Shown here piece after piece: positions 17,109 through 25,727 of a stretch of DNA of 64,000 bases. The position numbers and the translations under genes are program-made. A model generated the notes under the pieces. It made no database searches, was not told the DNA's origin, and saw only the letters and a list, made by a program, of their open reading frames with translations. Source of the stretch: Bacteroides caecigallinarum (lineage in GTDB: Bacteria > Bacteroidota > Bacteroidia > Bacteroidales > Bacteroidaceae). Each line of letters starts with the position of its first letter. The first letter of the stretch is position 1. The DNA lies in assembly GCF_016902295.1 (NCBI RefSeq), contig NZ_JACJLQ010000016.1, forward strand, positions 1 through 64,000, read 5' to 3'.

Positions 17109-17951
17109 ATGAGAAAGATAGCAATTCAAGGAGTAAAGGGCTCATATCACGACATAGCTGCCCACAAGTATTTCAAGGAAGAAGAAATTGAGCTTATCTG
17201 TTGCAATACCTTCGAGGAAGTGTTTGCACAAATGAAGAAAGACAGCGACGTGATAGGCGTGATTGCGATAGAAAACACAATAGCAGGAAGCCTGCTGCAT
17301 AACTACGAACTCCTTCGTGAAAGTGGCGCCACAATCATAGGCGAACACAAACTCAGAATAAGCCACAGCATAATGTGTCTGCCGGAAGATAACTGGGAAG
17401 ACCTTACAGAAGTAAACTCCCACCCTGTAGCCCTGGCTCAGTGCCGCGATTTCCTCCACAGCCATCCGGAACTGAAAGTAGTGGAAACAGAAGACACAGC
17501 AGGAAGTGCCGAGAATATCAGAAAGAACAACCTGAAAGGACATGCGGCCATCTGTTCCAAATATGCTGCCGGACTTTACGACATGAAAATTCTGGAAGAA
17601 GGAATAGAAACAAACAAACATAACTTCACACGTTTTCTGGTAGTTTGCAATCCTTGGCTTGCCGATGAAATAAAAGACCGCTCGAAGGTAAACAAGGCTA
17701 ACATAGTATTCTCATTACCACACAGCGAGGGAAGCCTTTCGCAAGTACTTTCAATCTTCTCATTCTACAAGATAAACCTGACGAAGATACAGTCACTGCC
17801 GATAATCGGACGCGAATGGGAATACATGTTCTACGTTGACGTGATGTTTAATGATTATTTAAGATACAAACAGTCTATAGATGCTGTTACACCGCTTACA
17901 AAAGCACTTAAAATTTTAGGAGAATATGCAGAAGGAGAATCAACAATATAA
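17109..17951 (+). CDS. pheA: Prephenate dehydratase with ACT domain
   Basis: A 280-residue monofunctional enzyme converting prephenate to phenylpyruvate. The catalytic part (residues 1-180) begins IAIQGVKGSYHDIAA and has IAIENTIAGSL and the catalytic TRF in NKHNFTRF. The C-terminal ACT domain (about 195-275) binds phenylalanine for feedback inhibition, with KIQSLPIIG at the place of the ESRP effector motif. No chorismate mutase is fused here; that activity lies in the DAHP synthase protein two genes on. It overlaps the next gene by 26 nt. Confidence 0.94.
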   Translation: MRKIAIQGVKGSYHDIAAHKYFKEEEIELICCNTFEEVFAQMKKDSDVIGVIAIENTIAGSLLHNYELLRESGATIIGEHKLRISHSIMCLPEDNWEDLTEVNSHPVALAQCRDFLHSHPELKVVETEDTAGSAENIRKNNLKGHAAICSKYAAGLYDMKILEEGIETNKHNFTRFLVVCNPWLADEIKDRSKVNKANIVFSLPHSEGSLSQVLSIFSFYKINLTKIQSLPIIGREWEYMFYVDVMFNDYLRYKQSIDAVTPLTKALKILGEYAEGESTI

Positions 17952-19110
17952 CATTCAGCCGGCCGACAGACTGGCAAATGTCAGTGAATACTATTTCAGC
18001 AGAAAGCTGAAGGAAGTGGCAAAGATGAACGCCGAAGGCAAAAACGTGATAAGCCTCGGAATCGGAAGTCCTGACATGCCGCCTTCAGAAGAAACCATCA
18101 ACGTACTTTGTGAAAATGCCAGGAAAGCAGACGCGCACGGATATCAGCCTACCGTGGGAATACCGGAACTGAGAAAGGCCATGGCCGACTGGTACAAAAG
18201 ATGGTACAATGTAGATCTTGACCCGGCAACAGAAATACAGCCCCTTATCGGCTCAAAGGAAGGTATCCTGCACGTTACCTTGGCATTGGTAAATCCGGGC
18301 GACAAGGTTCTGGTTCCAAATCCTGGCTACCCTACTTACACTTCGCTAAACAAAATACTTGGCAGTGAAATAATCAACTATAACCTGCGCGAAGACAACA
18401 ACTGGCAGCCGGATTTCGACGAACTTGAGAAGATGGACCTTACAGGAGTGAAAATCATGTGGACCAACTACCCTAACATGCCTACCGGAGCCAATGCCAC
18501 AATGGAACTCTACGAAAAGATAGTCGGTTTCGCACGCCGCCACAACATCGTAGTTGTGAACGACAATCCTTACAGCTTCATTCTCAACCGCAAACCTATA
18601 AGCATACTTAATGTTCCTGGAGCGAAAGAATGCTGTATTGAATTCAACTCTATGAGCAAGAGCCACAATATGCCGGGCTGGCGTGTGGGAATGCTTGCAA
18701 CAAACGCCACTTTCGTGCAGTGGATACTTAAAATAAAGAGCAACATCGACTCAGGAACATTCCGACCAATGCAGTTGGCAGCCGCACAGGCATATCAGAA
18801 CAGCGCCGAATGGCACGAGGAGGCAAACATAAATGTTTACAGCCGACGCCGCAAACTGGCAGAAGGAATTATGGACGAGCTAGGATGTACTTACGACAAG
18901 AATCAGGTAGGAATGTTCCTCTGGGGCAAGATTCCGGAATCATACAACGATGTGGAAGACCTGACAGAAAAAGTGTTGCACGAAGCCAGAGTCTTCATCA
19001 CTCCGGGATTTATATTCGGAAGCAACGGAAAGAGATACATCCGCATCTCGCTTTGCGCAAAAGATGAAAAATTAGCAGAAGCGCTCGAAAGAATCAAGAA
19101 TATGAAATAA
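17926..19110 (+). CDS. PLP-dependent aminotransferase of the aromatic operon
   Basis: A 394-residue class I/II aminotransferase. It has GIGSPDMPP near residue 46, the NPGYPTY segment, WTNYPNMPTG, NDNPYSF and the PLP-lysine motif SMSKSHNMPGWRVGM. Its position between pheA and the DAHP synthase gene indicates that it transaminates phenylpyruvate and 4-hydroxyphenylpyruvate to Phe and Tyr, or prephenate to arogenate. Sequence alone places it near LL-diaminopimelate/aspartate-type aminotransferases, so the specificity is inferred from context. The start overlaps pheA by 26 nt, indicating translational coupling. Confidence 0.87.
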   Translation: MQKENQQYNIQPADRLANVSEYYFSRKLKEVAKMNAEGKNVISLGIGSPDMPPSEETINVLCENARKADAHGYQPTVGIPELRKAMADWYKRWYNVDLDPATEIQPLIGSKEGILHVTLALVNPGDKVLVPNPGYPTYTSLNKILGSEIINYNLREDNNWQPDFDELEKMDLTGVKIMWTNYPNMPTGANATMELYEKIVGFARRHNIVVVNDNPYSFILNRKPISILNVPGAKECCIEFNSMSKSHNMPGWRVGMLATNATFVQWILKIKSNIDSGTFRPMQLAAAQAYQNSAEWHEEANINVYSRRRKLAEGIMDELGCTYDKNQVGMFLWGKIPESYNDVEDLTEKVLHEARVFITPGFIFGSNGKRYIRISLCAKDEKLAEALERIKNMK

Positions 19111-19146
19111 AATTTACAATACAAATAAATCTAAAATATTACAACT

Positions 19147-20214
19147 ATGGCACTCGAATTAGAACCCATCAGACTGGAAGGCGTATCAGAAGAACGTCCT
19201 TTGATTATAGCAGGACCTTGCAGCGCAGAAACAGAAGAACAAGTAATGAGCACAGCAAAACAGCTGGCCAACAATGGCACAAAAATTTTCCGCGCCGGAA
19301 TATGGAAACCACGTACCAAACCGGGAGGCTTCGAAGGTATTGGAGTTGAAGGTCTGGCATGGCTGAAAGAGGTTAAAAAGGAAACAGGAATGTATGTAAC
19401 TACAGAAGTCGCTACAGCAAAACATGTCTATGAATGTCTTAAAGCGGGAATAGATATCCTGTGGATTGGTGCACGTACCACTGCCAACCCGTTTGCCGTA
19501 CAGGAAATAGCCGATGCCCTGAAAGGAGTTGACATACCTGTTCTTGTAAAAAATCCTGTAAACCCTGACCTTGAGTTATGGATTGGAGCGATGGAGAGAA
19601 TAAACAACGCAGGAATTAAGCGTTTGGGAGCCATTCATCGCGGTTTCTCTTCATACGACAAGAAAATCTACCGTAATCTTCCACAATGGCATATACCTAT
19701 CGAACTGAGAAGACGTATTCCTAACCTTCCTATCCTGTGCGACCCAAGCCATATCGGTGGTAAACGTGAACTTATCGCATCACTATGCCAGCAGGCTATG
19801 GACCTCGGTTTCGACGGACTGATTGTGGAATCCCACTGCAATCCTGACAGTGCATGGAGCGATGCCTCACAACAGGTTACGCCGGATGTGCTCAACTATA
19901 TCCTCAATCTGTTGGTTATACGTAAGGAACGCCAGTCAACAGAAAGCCTTAGCGAGCTGAGACGCCAGATAGACGAATGCGACAACGAACTGATGGAGAT
20001 TATGGCAAAACGTATGCGCGTGTGCCGTGAAATCGGAACATTCAAGAAAGAACACAATATGACTATCCTCCAGACAGGACGTTACAATGAAATCCTTGAC
20101 AAGCGTGGCGCACAAGGTTCTCTGTGCGGTATGGATTCTGAATTTGTGAAACATGTATTCGAAGCTATACACGAAGAAAGCGTACGCCAGCAGATGGAAA
20201 TAATAAACAAATAA
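19147..20214 (+). CDS. DAHP synthase - chorismate mutase bifunctional protein
   Basis: A 355-residue fusion. Residues 1-250 are a type I-beta DAHP synthase, related to KDO8P synthase (PLIIAGPCSAET, IFRAGIWKPRTKPGGFEG, CDPSHIGGKRE), condensing phosphoenolpyruvate and erythrose-4-phosphate. Residues about 265-355 are an AroQ-type chorismate mutase (SLSELRRQIDECDNELMEIMAKRM). In such fusions the C-terminal mutase often makes the synthase sensitive to prephenate. It supplies both entry to the shikimate pathway and the committed step to Phe/Tyr, consistent with the flanking pheA and tyrA. It lies 36 nt after the aminotransferase. Confidence 0.93.
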   Translation: MALELEPIRLEGVSEERPLIIAGPCSAETEEQVMSTAKQLANNGTKIFRAGIWKPRTKPGGFEGIGVEGLAWLKEVKKETGMYVTTEVATAKHVYECLKAGIDILWIGARTTANPFAVQEIADALKGVDIPVLVKNPVNPDLELWIGAMERINNAGIKRLGAIHRGFSSYDKKIYRNLPQWHIPIELRRRIPNLPILCDPSHIGGKRELIASLCQQAMDLGFDGLIVESHCNPDSAWSDASQQVTPDVLNYILNLLVIRKERQSTESLSELRRQIDECDNELMEIMAKRMRVCREIGTFKKEHNMTILQTGRYNEILDKRGAQGSLCGMDSEFVKHVFEAIHEESVRQQMEIINK

Positions 20215-20220
20215 GTTCAT

Positions 20221-20307
20221 GAGTTTTTAAGTTTGTCAGTTTGTTATCATCCAACAACTTAAAAACTCAACAACTTAAAAACTTAAGAACTCAACAACTT
20301 AAAAACT
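20221..20307 (+). repeat. Three 16-bp direct repeats with an upstream inverted copy, before tyrA
   Basis: CAACAACTTAAAAACT occurs at 20252-20267, 20268-20283 and 20292-20307. In addition GAGTTTTTAAGTT (20221-20233) is the exact complement of 20256-20268, so the first unit can form a hairpin. The array fills the only sizeable gap of the operon. Its role is unknown; slippage here could change spacing to tyrA. Confidence 0.75.
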
Positions 20308-20313
20308 TAAAAA

Positions 20314-21087
20314 ATGCGTATATTAATAATGGGAGCCGGCAAAATGGGTTCCTTTTTTACCGATGTATTGAGTTTCGACCACGAAGTAGCGGTTTACGAT
20401 GTAAAGCCTCAGAACCTGCGTTTCATGTACAACTGCCAGCGTTTTACATCATTAGACGAGATTAAGGAATTCCGCCCTGAACTTGTGATTAATGCAGCGA
20501 CAGTGAAATACACCCTCGAAGCATTCCGCCAAGTACTTCCTGTTCTCCCTAAAGACTGTATCATAAGCGATATAGCGTCTGTAAAGACAGGTCTTCAGGA
20601 GTTCTATGACAATTGCGGCTTCAGATATGTATCAACCCACCCTATGTTCGGTCCCACATTTGCCAACCTCGACCAGTTGAGTACGGAGAATGCCATAATA
20701 ATAAAGGAAGGTGACTGTCTGGGCAAAGTGTTCTTCAAGGACCTTTACCAAAGACTTGGACTAAACATTTTCGAATATACATTCGATGAGCACGACGATA
20801 CAGTGGCTTACTCTCTGTCTATTCCTTTCGTATCAACATTCGTATTCGCCGCAGTGATGAAACATCAGGATGCGCCGGGTACAACTTTCAAACGCCACAT
20901 GGCAATAGCCAAGGGGGTTTTGAACGAAGACGATTATCTGCTTCAGGAAATCCTTTTCAACCCACGTACTCCTAAACAGGTGGAAGGAATACGTACAGAG
21001 CTGAACGAGCTTCTTGACATTATAAGCCGCAAGGATGCCGACGGCATACATGCCTATCTTAGCAAGATTCGAAACAATATAAAATAA
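20314..21087 (+). CDS. tyrA: Prephenate dehydrogenase
   Basis: A 257-residue NAD(P)-dependent oxidoreductase converting prephenate to 4-hydroxyphenylpyruvate. A Rossmann GAGKMG motif lies at residues 7-12. It also has DIASVKTGLQEF, the STHPMFGP segment and the LSIPFVSTFVFA helix of the dimerisation domain. The protein is short for TyrA and has no mutase or ACT domain. It is the last gene of the Phe/Tyr operon and is followed by a strong terminator. Confidence 0.9.
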   Translation: MRILIMGAGKMGSFFTDVLSFDHEVAVYDVKPQNLRFMYNCQRFTSLDEIKEFRPELVINAATVKYTLEAFRQVLPVLPKDCIISDIASVKTGLQEFYDNCGFRYVSTHPMFGPTFANLDQLSTENAIIIKEGDCLGKVFFKDLYQRLGLNIFEYTFDEHDDTVAYSLSIPFVSTFVFAAVMKHQDAPGTTFKRHMAIAKGVLNEDDYLLQEILFNPRTPKQVEGIRTELNELLDIISRKDADGIHAYLSKIRNNIK

Positions 21088-21093
21088 AACAGA

Positions 21094-21140
21094 ACGGGCT
21101 GTTACGTTAGTTTATGCTCTCGTAACAGCCCGTATTTTGT
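21094..21140 (+). terminator. Terminator of the Phe/Tyr operon
   Basis: ACGGGCTGTTACG (21094-21106) pairs perfectly with CGTAACAGCCCGT (21121-21133), followed by ATTTTGTTTT. Confidence 0.88.
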
Positions 21141-21160
21141 TTTATAATAACACTCTACGA

Positions 21161-21451
21161 TTATATCTGGACTTCTATTTTCAATTTACCGCCCAACCCT
21201 TTCTCTACTATATCATAAAGAGTTTTAAGAGTGATATTTCCACCGTCATTCTCCACTTTTGATATAAAAGACCGTTTTTTATCAATACGATCTGCCAATT
21301 CAGACTGGGTTAATTTCATTTTCTCTCTTGCTTCCCGAATTTTTATCCCTATTCGCAAAGCTTCAAGTTCTCTTTCCAGGTTATCACGTTCAGGAGTTCC
21401 TTTCTCTCCATAATAACGCTCTTTAATCTGATCAAGTGATGTTGTATTCAT
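21161..21451 (-). CDS. XRE-family HTH protein, orphan antitoxin-like
   Basis: A 96-residue protein with a Cro/C1-type HTH at about residues 38-92 (KIREAREKMKLTQSELADR, FISKVENDGGNITLKTL). The N-terminal TSLDQIKERYYGEKGTPERD segment is characteristic of HigA-like antitoxins that normally follow a RelE/HigB toxin gene. No toxin frame is present upstream (21452-21600) or downstream, and the gene has its own promoter. It is therefore either a solitary regulator or a relic antitoxin. The DNA-binding fold is clear; the role is not. Confidence 0.8.
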   Translation of the reverse strand: MNTTSLDQIKERYYGEKGTPERDNLERELEALRIGIKIREAREKMKLTQSELADRIDKKRSFISKVENDGGNITLKTLYDIVEKGLGGKLKIEVQI

Positions 21452-21486
21452 TTTCCTGCCTGACTTGCCTTATCTTGTCCATAGCA

Positions 21487-21517
21487 CAAAGGTAACTTAT
21501 AAATGACATTTATGCAA
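21487..21517 (-). promoter_or_regulatory. Promoter of the XRE-family gene
   Basis: On the minus strand TTG (21517-21515) and TACCTTTG (21494-21487) are 20 bp apart, about 35 bp before the ATG. Confidence 0.65.
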
Positions 21518-21542
21518 GAAAATGACAAAATAATTATACCAT

Positions 21543-21580
21543 AAAAAAAACAGACCATTCCACATACGGAACAATCTGTT
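21543..21580 (-). terminator. Terminator of the flavodiiron gene
   Basis: On the minus strand AACAGATTGTTCC pairs fully, with three G-U pairs, with GGAATGGTCTGTT around a 6-nt loop, followed by a run of T. Confidence 0.75.
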
Positions 21581-21604
21581 TCTTATTATATTCATTAAAA
21601 CTGA

Positions 21605-22795
21605 TTATTTTCTGTCAGCTTTCAGACGGTCAGCCATAGCCTTTGCAAGTTCTTTTGCCTGAGCATAGTTGTCCTGCTTCATAGACTGCTTCATTTCTAC
21701 AGGGTTGCCTACAACCTCAAACTTCAGTTTTTCAGTGTATTCGCCAATCTTCTTCACAGCAGCACTTGCCCAAGTATATGAGCCGAAGTAGCCCATCACA
21801 CGGTTCTTCACTTCGCGGGATGCAATCTTGCTCAACAGCGATTCCATTTCAGGATAAAGATTCATATTGTATGTAGTACATCCCACGATAAGACCTTTGT
21901 ACTTGAACACATCAGCCAAAATGTATGAATGATGAGTGTGAGAAACATTGTGCATGATAATGTTCTTGATACCCTGACGGCTCAGTTCTTCAGCTATTGC
22001 CTCAGCCAGTTCCTCTGTATTGCCGTACATAGTTCCGTATGCTATCACAACACCTTCTTCAGCTTCGTAACGGCTCATCTTGTCGTACATATCAACGACC
22101 TGAGGAATCTTTTCTTCCCAAACAGGTCCGTGAGTAGAACAGATAGTATTAATTTTCAGTCCGCCAAGTTTCTGCAAAGCCTTCTGTACAGGATTTCCGA
22201 ACTTACCAACGATATTAGCATAGTAACGGCGCATTTCATTCCAATAAATATCTGTATTGATATTCCTGTCGATGCATCCACCGTTCAAAGCTCCGAAACA
22301 TCCGAAAGCATCACCCGCAAACAGGATTCCGTCTGTTTCATCGTATGTAACCATTGTTTCAGGCCAGTGAACCATAGGAACAAGGTAGAAACGAAGGTTA
22401 TGATAACCAAGTTTCAGGAAATCACCGTCGGCAACTACATAGCGGTCGCCGGTAACCCCGTAATATCCTTCCACCATTTCGAAAGTCTTCTTGTTACCTA
22501 CAAGTACGATATCAGGATAATACTGCTTGATGAGAGCTATAGAACCAGAATGGTCAGGTTCCATGTGGTTTATAATAAGATAATTGATTTTACGGTCGCC
22601 GATAATGCTGCGTATTTTCTTCAGATATACTTCAAAGAATGCAACATCAACTGTATCCACCAATGCCACCATCTCATCATCTGCAATCAGATAAGAGTTG
22701 TATGACACGCCGTATGGCAACGGCCAAAGATTTTCGAACAATGCTTTGGTGCGGTCGTTCACACCTACGTAATGTACTTTACCTTTAATTTCCAT
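21605..22795 (-). CDS. Flavodiiron protein (A-type flavoprotein, FprA family)
   Basis: A 396-residue cytosolic oxidoreductase that reduces O2 to water and/or NO to N2O, protecting anaerobes. The N-terminal metallo-beta-lactamase domain carries the diiron ligands in NHMEPDHSG (about residues 82-90) and later His/Asp ligands (VHWPETM, FAGDAFG, STHGPVW). The C-terminal flavodoxin domain begins at about residue 250 with the FMN-binding IAYGTMYGNTEE. No rubredoxin domain is fused, so the electron donor is encoded elsewhere. It lies 20 nt downstream of the radical SAM gene and is probably co-transcribed. Confidence 0.93.
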   Translation of the reverse strand: MEIKGKVHYVGVNDRTKALFENLWPLPYGVSYNSYLIADDEMVALVDTVDVAFFEVYLKKIRSIIGDRKINYLIINHMEPDHSGSIALIKQYYPDIVLVGNKKTFEMVEGYYGVTGDRYVVADGDFLKLGYHNLRFYLVPMVHWPETMVTYDETDGILFAGDAFGCFGALNGGCIDRNINTDIYWNEMRRYYANIVGKFGNPVQKALQKLGGLKINTICSTHGPVWEEKIPQVVDMYDKMSRYEAEEGVVIAYGTMYGNTEELAEAIAEELSRQGIKNIIMHNVSHTHHSYILADVFKYKGLIVGCTTYNMNLYPEMESLLSKIASREVKNRVMGYFGSYTWASAAVKKIGEYTEKLKFEVVGNPVEMKQSMKQDNYAQAKELAKAMADRLKADRK

Positions 22796-22815
22796 TTTAA
22801 ATATGAATTTGTTAT

Positions 22816-23745
22816 TTATATGTTGACTAATTTTTTCCCTTGATACGAATCTCTTTCAATCATCCTCTTCTTCAGCTTCGCAGTGAATTCATGGTTCTTC
22901 AATCCCCAATCAGGAGCAATAAGTAAATCGCGCGGCGACTGCGATATAAACCTTTCCAATACGAGGTCTGGACGCAAATGCTCTATATAATCCAAAACAA
23001 GATCGATATATTCTTCTGCCGAATACAGATGAAAATCTTCAGGACATTCATCGTACTCGTGCGCCATTCTTGTTCCCTTTATAAGCTGCAACTGGTGCAT
23101 CTTCAGTGTAGTGAGGGGCAATGATGATATATCTTTCGCCTGACGTATAATCATATCCTTATCCTCACCGGGAAGTCCCAATATGACGTGTCCTCCTGTC
23201 ATTATACCTTTTAAGGCAGTCCGCTCCACAGTATCAGCTGTACACGCAAAATCATGACCTCGGTTTATGCGTTTCAGGGTAGCGTCGTTTGTACTCTCTA
23301 TACCATACTCCACCAAGAGGAAAGTCCTGCCGTTTATCTCTTCCAGATAATCCAATAGAGAATCCGGCATACAGTCCGGACGTGTACCTATAACCAGTCC
23401 CACTACTCCATCTACAGAAAGTGCTTCCTCATACATCGCCTTGAGTTTTTCCAACTCAGCGTATGTATTGGTATAAGCCTGGAAATAAGCAAGATATTTC
23501 ATTTCGGGATACTTTCTTGAGAAAAACTCCTTTCCCTCTTCAAGTTGCTGTCTCACAGACTTCTCTGTCCGGCAATACTCCGGATTAAATGTCTGGTTGT
23601 TACAATAAGTACATCCCCCATATCCCTTGCTACCGTCACGGTTAGGACATGTAAAGCCTGCATTGACTGAGATTTTCTGAACCTTATACGGGAAGTGTTT
23701 TGCCAGAAAACACCCGAAATCATTATATCTTATCTTATTATCCAT
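22816..23745 (-). CDS. Radical SAM protein, TIGR01212/YtqA-like
   Basis: A 309-residue radical SAM enzyme. The iron-sulfur ligands lie in CPNRDGSKGYGGCTYC, a C-x11-C-x2-C spacing typical of the YhcC/YtqA (TIGR01212) family. Other family segments are YFQAYTNTY, GTRPDC and GGHVILGLPGE. Members have been linked to tRNA modification, but the reaction here is not established from sequence. The start at 23745 (MDNKIRYNDFG) is preferred because the longer ORF start at 23766 falls inside the promoter -7 box. The flavodiiron gene follows. Confidence 0.88.
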   Translation of the reverse strand: MDNKIRYNDFGCFLAKHFPYKVQKISVNAGFTCPNRDGSKGYGGCTYCNNQTFNPEYCRTEKSVRQQLEEGKEFFSRKYPEMKYLAYFQAYTNTYAELEKLKAMYEEALSVDGVVGLVIGTRPDCMPDSLLDYLEEINGRTFLLVEYGIESTNDATLKRINRGHDFACTADTVERTALKGIMTGGHVILGLPGEDKDMIIRQAKDISSLPLTTLKMHQLQLIKGTRMAHEYDECPEDFHLYSAEEYIDLVLDYIEHLRPDLVLERFISQSPRDLLIAPDWGLKNHEFTAKLKKRMIERDSYQGKKLVNI

Positions 23746-23763
23746 CTGACTAAAAATACAATG

Positions 23764-23794
23764 CAAAGATAATATTTTTCCGCCGAAACGACAA
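23764..23794 (-). promoter_or_regulatory. Promoter of the radical SAM-flavodiiron operon
   Basis: On the minus strand TTG (23794-23792) and TATCTTTG (23771-23764) are 20 bp apart. This fixes the radical SAM start downstream at 23745. Confidence 0.75.
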
Positions 23795-23944
23795 TAAATG
23801 AAAAAACAGATTTTTATAAGTCATTTAAAGGGTTATACCATACAAAAAAGTATTCCGCGCATTAAGTGGAGAAGAAAGATGGAATATCTGCTATTCTTTG
23901 AAGAGTAAAATATTGTAGCTATTCCTAGGAATACAAAAGTTATC

Positions 23945-24361
23945 TTAGTTCTTATTTTGCTCAAACAAAAATGAGTCAAAAACATCTTCTGCTTGAATTC
24001 CTATTTCCAAAGTTCTATTGTCATCACTACTATTCGAGAGAATCGAAACAGTCATAATGCTTTCATCATCTATTTTTATAGAGTACCACTCTCTTTCTAT
24101 TTTTTTATCTTCATAACTTATTGAAAGATACTCACCGTTTTCAGACAAGGCATAAATCCAAAAACTTTTATAATTCGTACACTTAAAGACATAAACACCA
24201 CCCTTATTTGGTACTTCTATCTTGTTTTTATTGATATTTGATACATTGGTTTCCCATTTCATCGATTCCCAATCTCCATCTTTTCCCCGACTTTCACATG
24301 CGACAAATATCGCTGCAAAGATTATTAATAAAAGAATTTTGAATAAATTTCCTGTTTTCAT
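23945..24361 (-). CDS. Hypothetical lipoprotein
   Basis: A 138-residue protein with a lipoprotein signal ending FAAIFVAC (Cys about residue 22). The mature part is beta-rich, with a PNKGGVYVFKCTNYKSFWI stretch that faintly recalls BACON-like carbohydrate/mucin-binding modules of Bacteroidetes, and it ends polar. I do not recognise the family. It is AT-rich, has no operon partner and lies in a region with other gene fragments, so recent acquisition is possible. It is probably anchored on the periplasmic or outer face of the envelope. Confidence 0.6.
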   Translation of the reverse strand: MKTGNLFKILLLIIFAAIFVACESRGKDGDWESMKWETNVSNINKNKIEVPNKGGVYVFKCTNYKSFWIYALSENGEYLSISYEDKKIEREWYSIKIDDESIMTVSILSNSSDDNRTLEIGIQAEDVFDSFLFEQNKN

Positions 24362-24437
24362 ACCGTTAGTATAATTAAATTGATAAAAGATTTATGTATA
24401 AAAAGTTATGCATACTTTTAATGGGCAAATATCATAA

Positions 24438-24602
24438 GCAATATTAGCAAAATGTCCGAACATATGCAAGCAAGTAGCCGGAAATTTTGCCAATGAATCA
24501 GGGAATGTGCCTAGAAAAGGAGTAGTTTCCAGATTATCAGACCTTGAAATAATGGCATTTGAATATGACAACAAAATCTGTTCATCACATGTCAGATTCT
24601 AA
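24438..24602 (+). pseudogene. Possible transposase remnant (IS982-like N-terminus)
   Basis: An ATG-less open segment reads VAGNFANESGNVPRKGVV followed by SRLSDLEIMAFEYDNK. The RKG-x-x-SRLSDLE-x-x-A pattern resembles the N-terminal region of IS982-family transposases (KLSDLEVIAL). Only about 50 codons are left and a stop precedes them at 24435. It overlaps the 3' end of the convergent nuclease gene. The identification is tentative. Confidence 0.3.
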
Positions 24603-25700
24603 TTCTTTCTCAATTTCTTCAATAGTAGGCAAACTACCTCGGAAATCTTTTGGTAGAGCTTGCCCTAATTCATAATCGGAAATTCCGATAGGCTTCTGAA
24701 TATCACGCAATGCATATTCTGCCTTGATACGGTCTTTGCTCCTACAAAGGAGTAATCCGATGGTTCGATTATCGCCCTCCCGACAAAGAATATCATCTAC
24801 GGCAGAGCAGTAGAAATTCAGTTTACCGATATACTCCGGTATAAACTCCGTATCTTTCAATTCAATCACCAAATAGCGGTGCAGAAAGGTATTATACATC
24901 AATATGTCAATATAATAATCATCGCCAGACACCTCTATATGATACTGTCGTCCCATGAAAGCAAAGCCTGCACCCATTTCTACAAGGAATTTCTCCACAT
25001 GCTTCACCAAGCCGATTTCCACGTCACGCTCATTGTATTGCTCTGTAAAAGTCAGCATATCAAATATATATGGGTCTTTGAGCATTGATTTCACATCATT
25101 TGCCTCTGGAACAGGCAGAGTTTCCGTGAAATTGTTAGCTAACGCTCCGTGCTTACCATAATCATCAAGTTTGATGGCTTCTTGCAGATAGCGTGTTGTC
25201 CAGTGATTGGTAATGCTCTGCACCATATACCAATAGCGTGCACGAATATCTTTGACCTGCTTTATCAATACAAGATTGTGCGTCCAATCCAAATGCTTGA
25301 TAGGTAGGGTGAAATTATATTCATCCAATTGCGAAATCAATGATTTCGCAATTGGGGAAACTGCCCTTTTTATCATCGTAAGTTCCTGATTATACTCATT
25401 AAAAAACTGCACCATATATTGCATGTTACGTACAGTAAATCCATTTATTTCGGAATAATCGTTCTTCAAGTCCGCTGCCAGCCGTTGCAAGGTTTTCTTG
25501 CCCCAACCGTCTGCATCCTGGCTTTGCTGCAACATGCCGCCAATATCCCAATACATCCTGAGCATTTCTTCATTGGCAGCATAAATCGCCCTTTGCTGGG
25601 CTATCAGTACCCGTTGCTTGATTTTGCGAAGCAATGCCGCATAACCACGAAAGTTATCCGACATGTTTTCAATTGCTTGTTTATCTGTATTTTTAGCCAT
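24585..25700 (-). CDS. DUF1016 (YhcG-type) PD-(D/E)xK nuclease-domain protein
   Basis: A 371-residue protein. Residues about 15-160 are the DUF1016 N-terminal helical domain (MYWDIGGMLQQ, GWGKKTLQRLAADL, FTVRNMQYM). Residues about 190-350 are the nuclease domain with FAFMGRQYHIEVSGDDYYID, LHRYLVIELKD and YIGKLNFYCSAVDD, fitting the D..ExK catalytic layout. Family members are found on mobile elements and near restriction-modification or defence loci; a role in DNA repair or defence is suspected. Here it stands alone, with no methyltransferase nearby, flanked by gene remnants and a 700-bp AT-rich stretch, which suggests a transferred accessory gene. Confidence 0.85.
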   Translation of the reverse strand: MAKNTDKQAIENMSDNFRGYAALLRKIKQRVLIAQQRAIYAANEEMLRMYWDIGGMLQQSQDADGWGKKTLQRLAADLKNDYSEINGFTVRNMQYMVQFFNEYNQELTMIKRAVSPIAKSLISQLDEYNFTLPIKHLDWTHNLVLIKQVKDIRARYWYMVQSITNHWTTRYLQEAIKLDDYGKHGALANNFTETLPVPEANDVKSMLKDPYIFDMLTFTEQYNERDVEIGLVKHVEKFLVEMGAGFAFMGRQYHIEVSGDDYYIDILMYNTFLHRYLVIELKDTEFIPEYIGKLNFYCSAVDDILCREGDNRTIGLLLCRSKDRIKAEYALRDIQKPIGISDYELGQALPKDFRGSLPTIEEIEKELESDM

Positions 25701-25727
25701 AATTTTCTTTGATAGATTTCAAAGTTA

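Noticed and set aside
24392-24574. Minus-strand ORF of 60 residues
   Set aside because: No similarity or signal; the opposite strand carries a more convincing transposase-like fragment.
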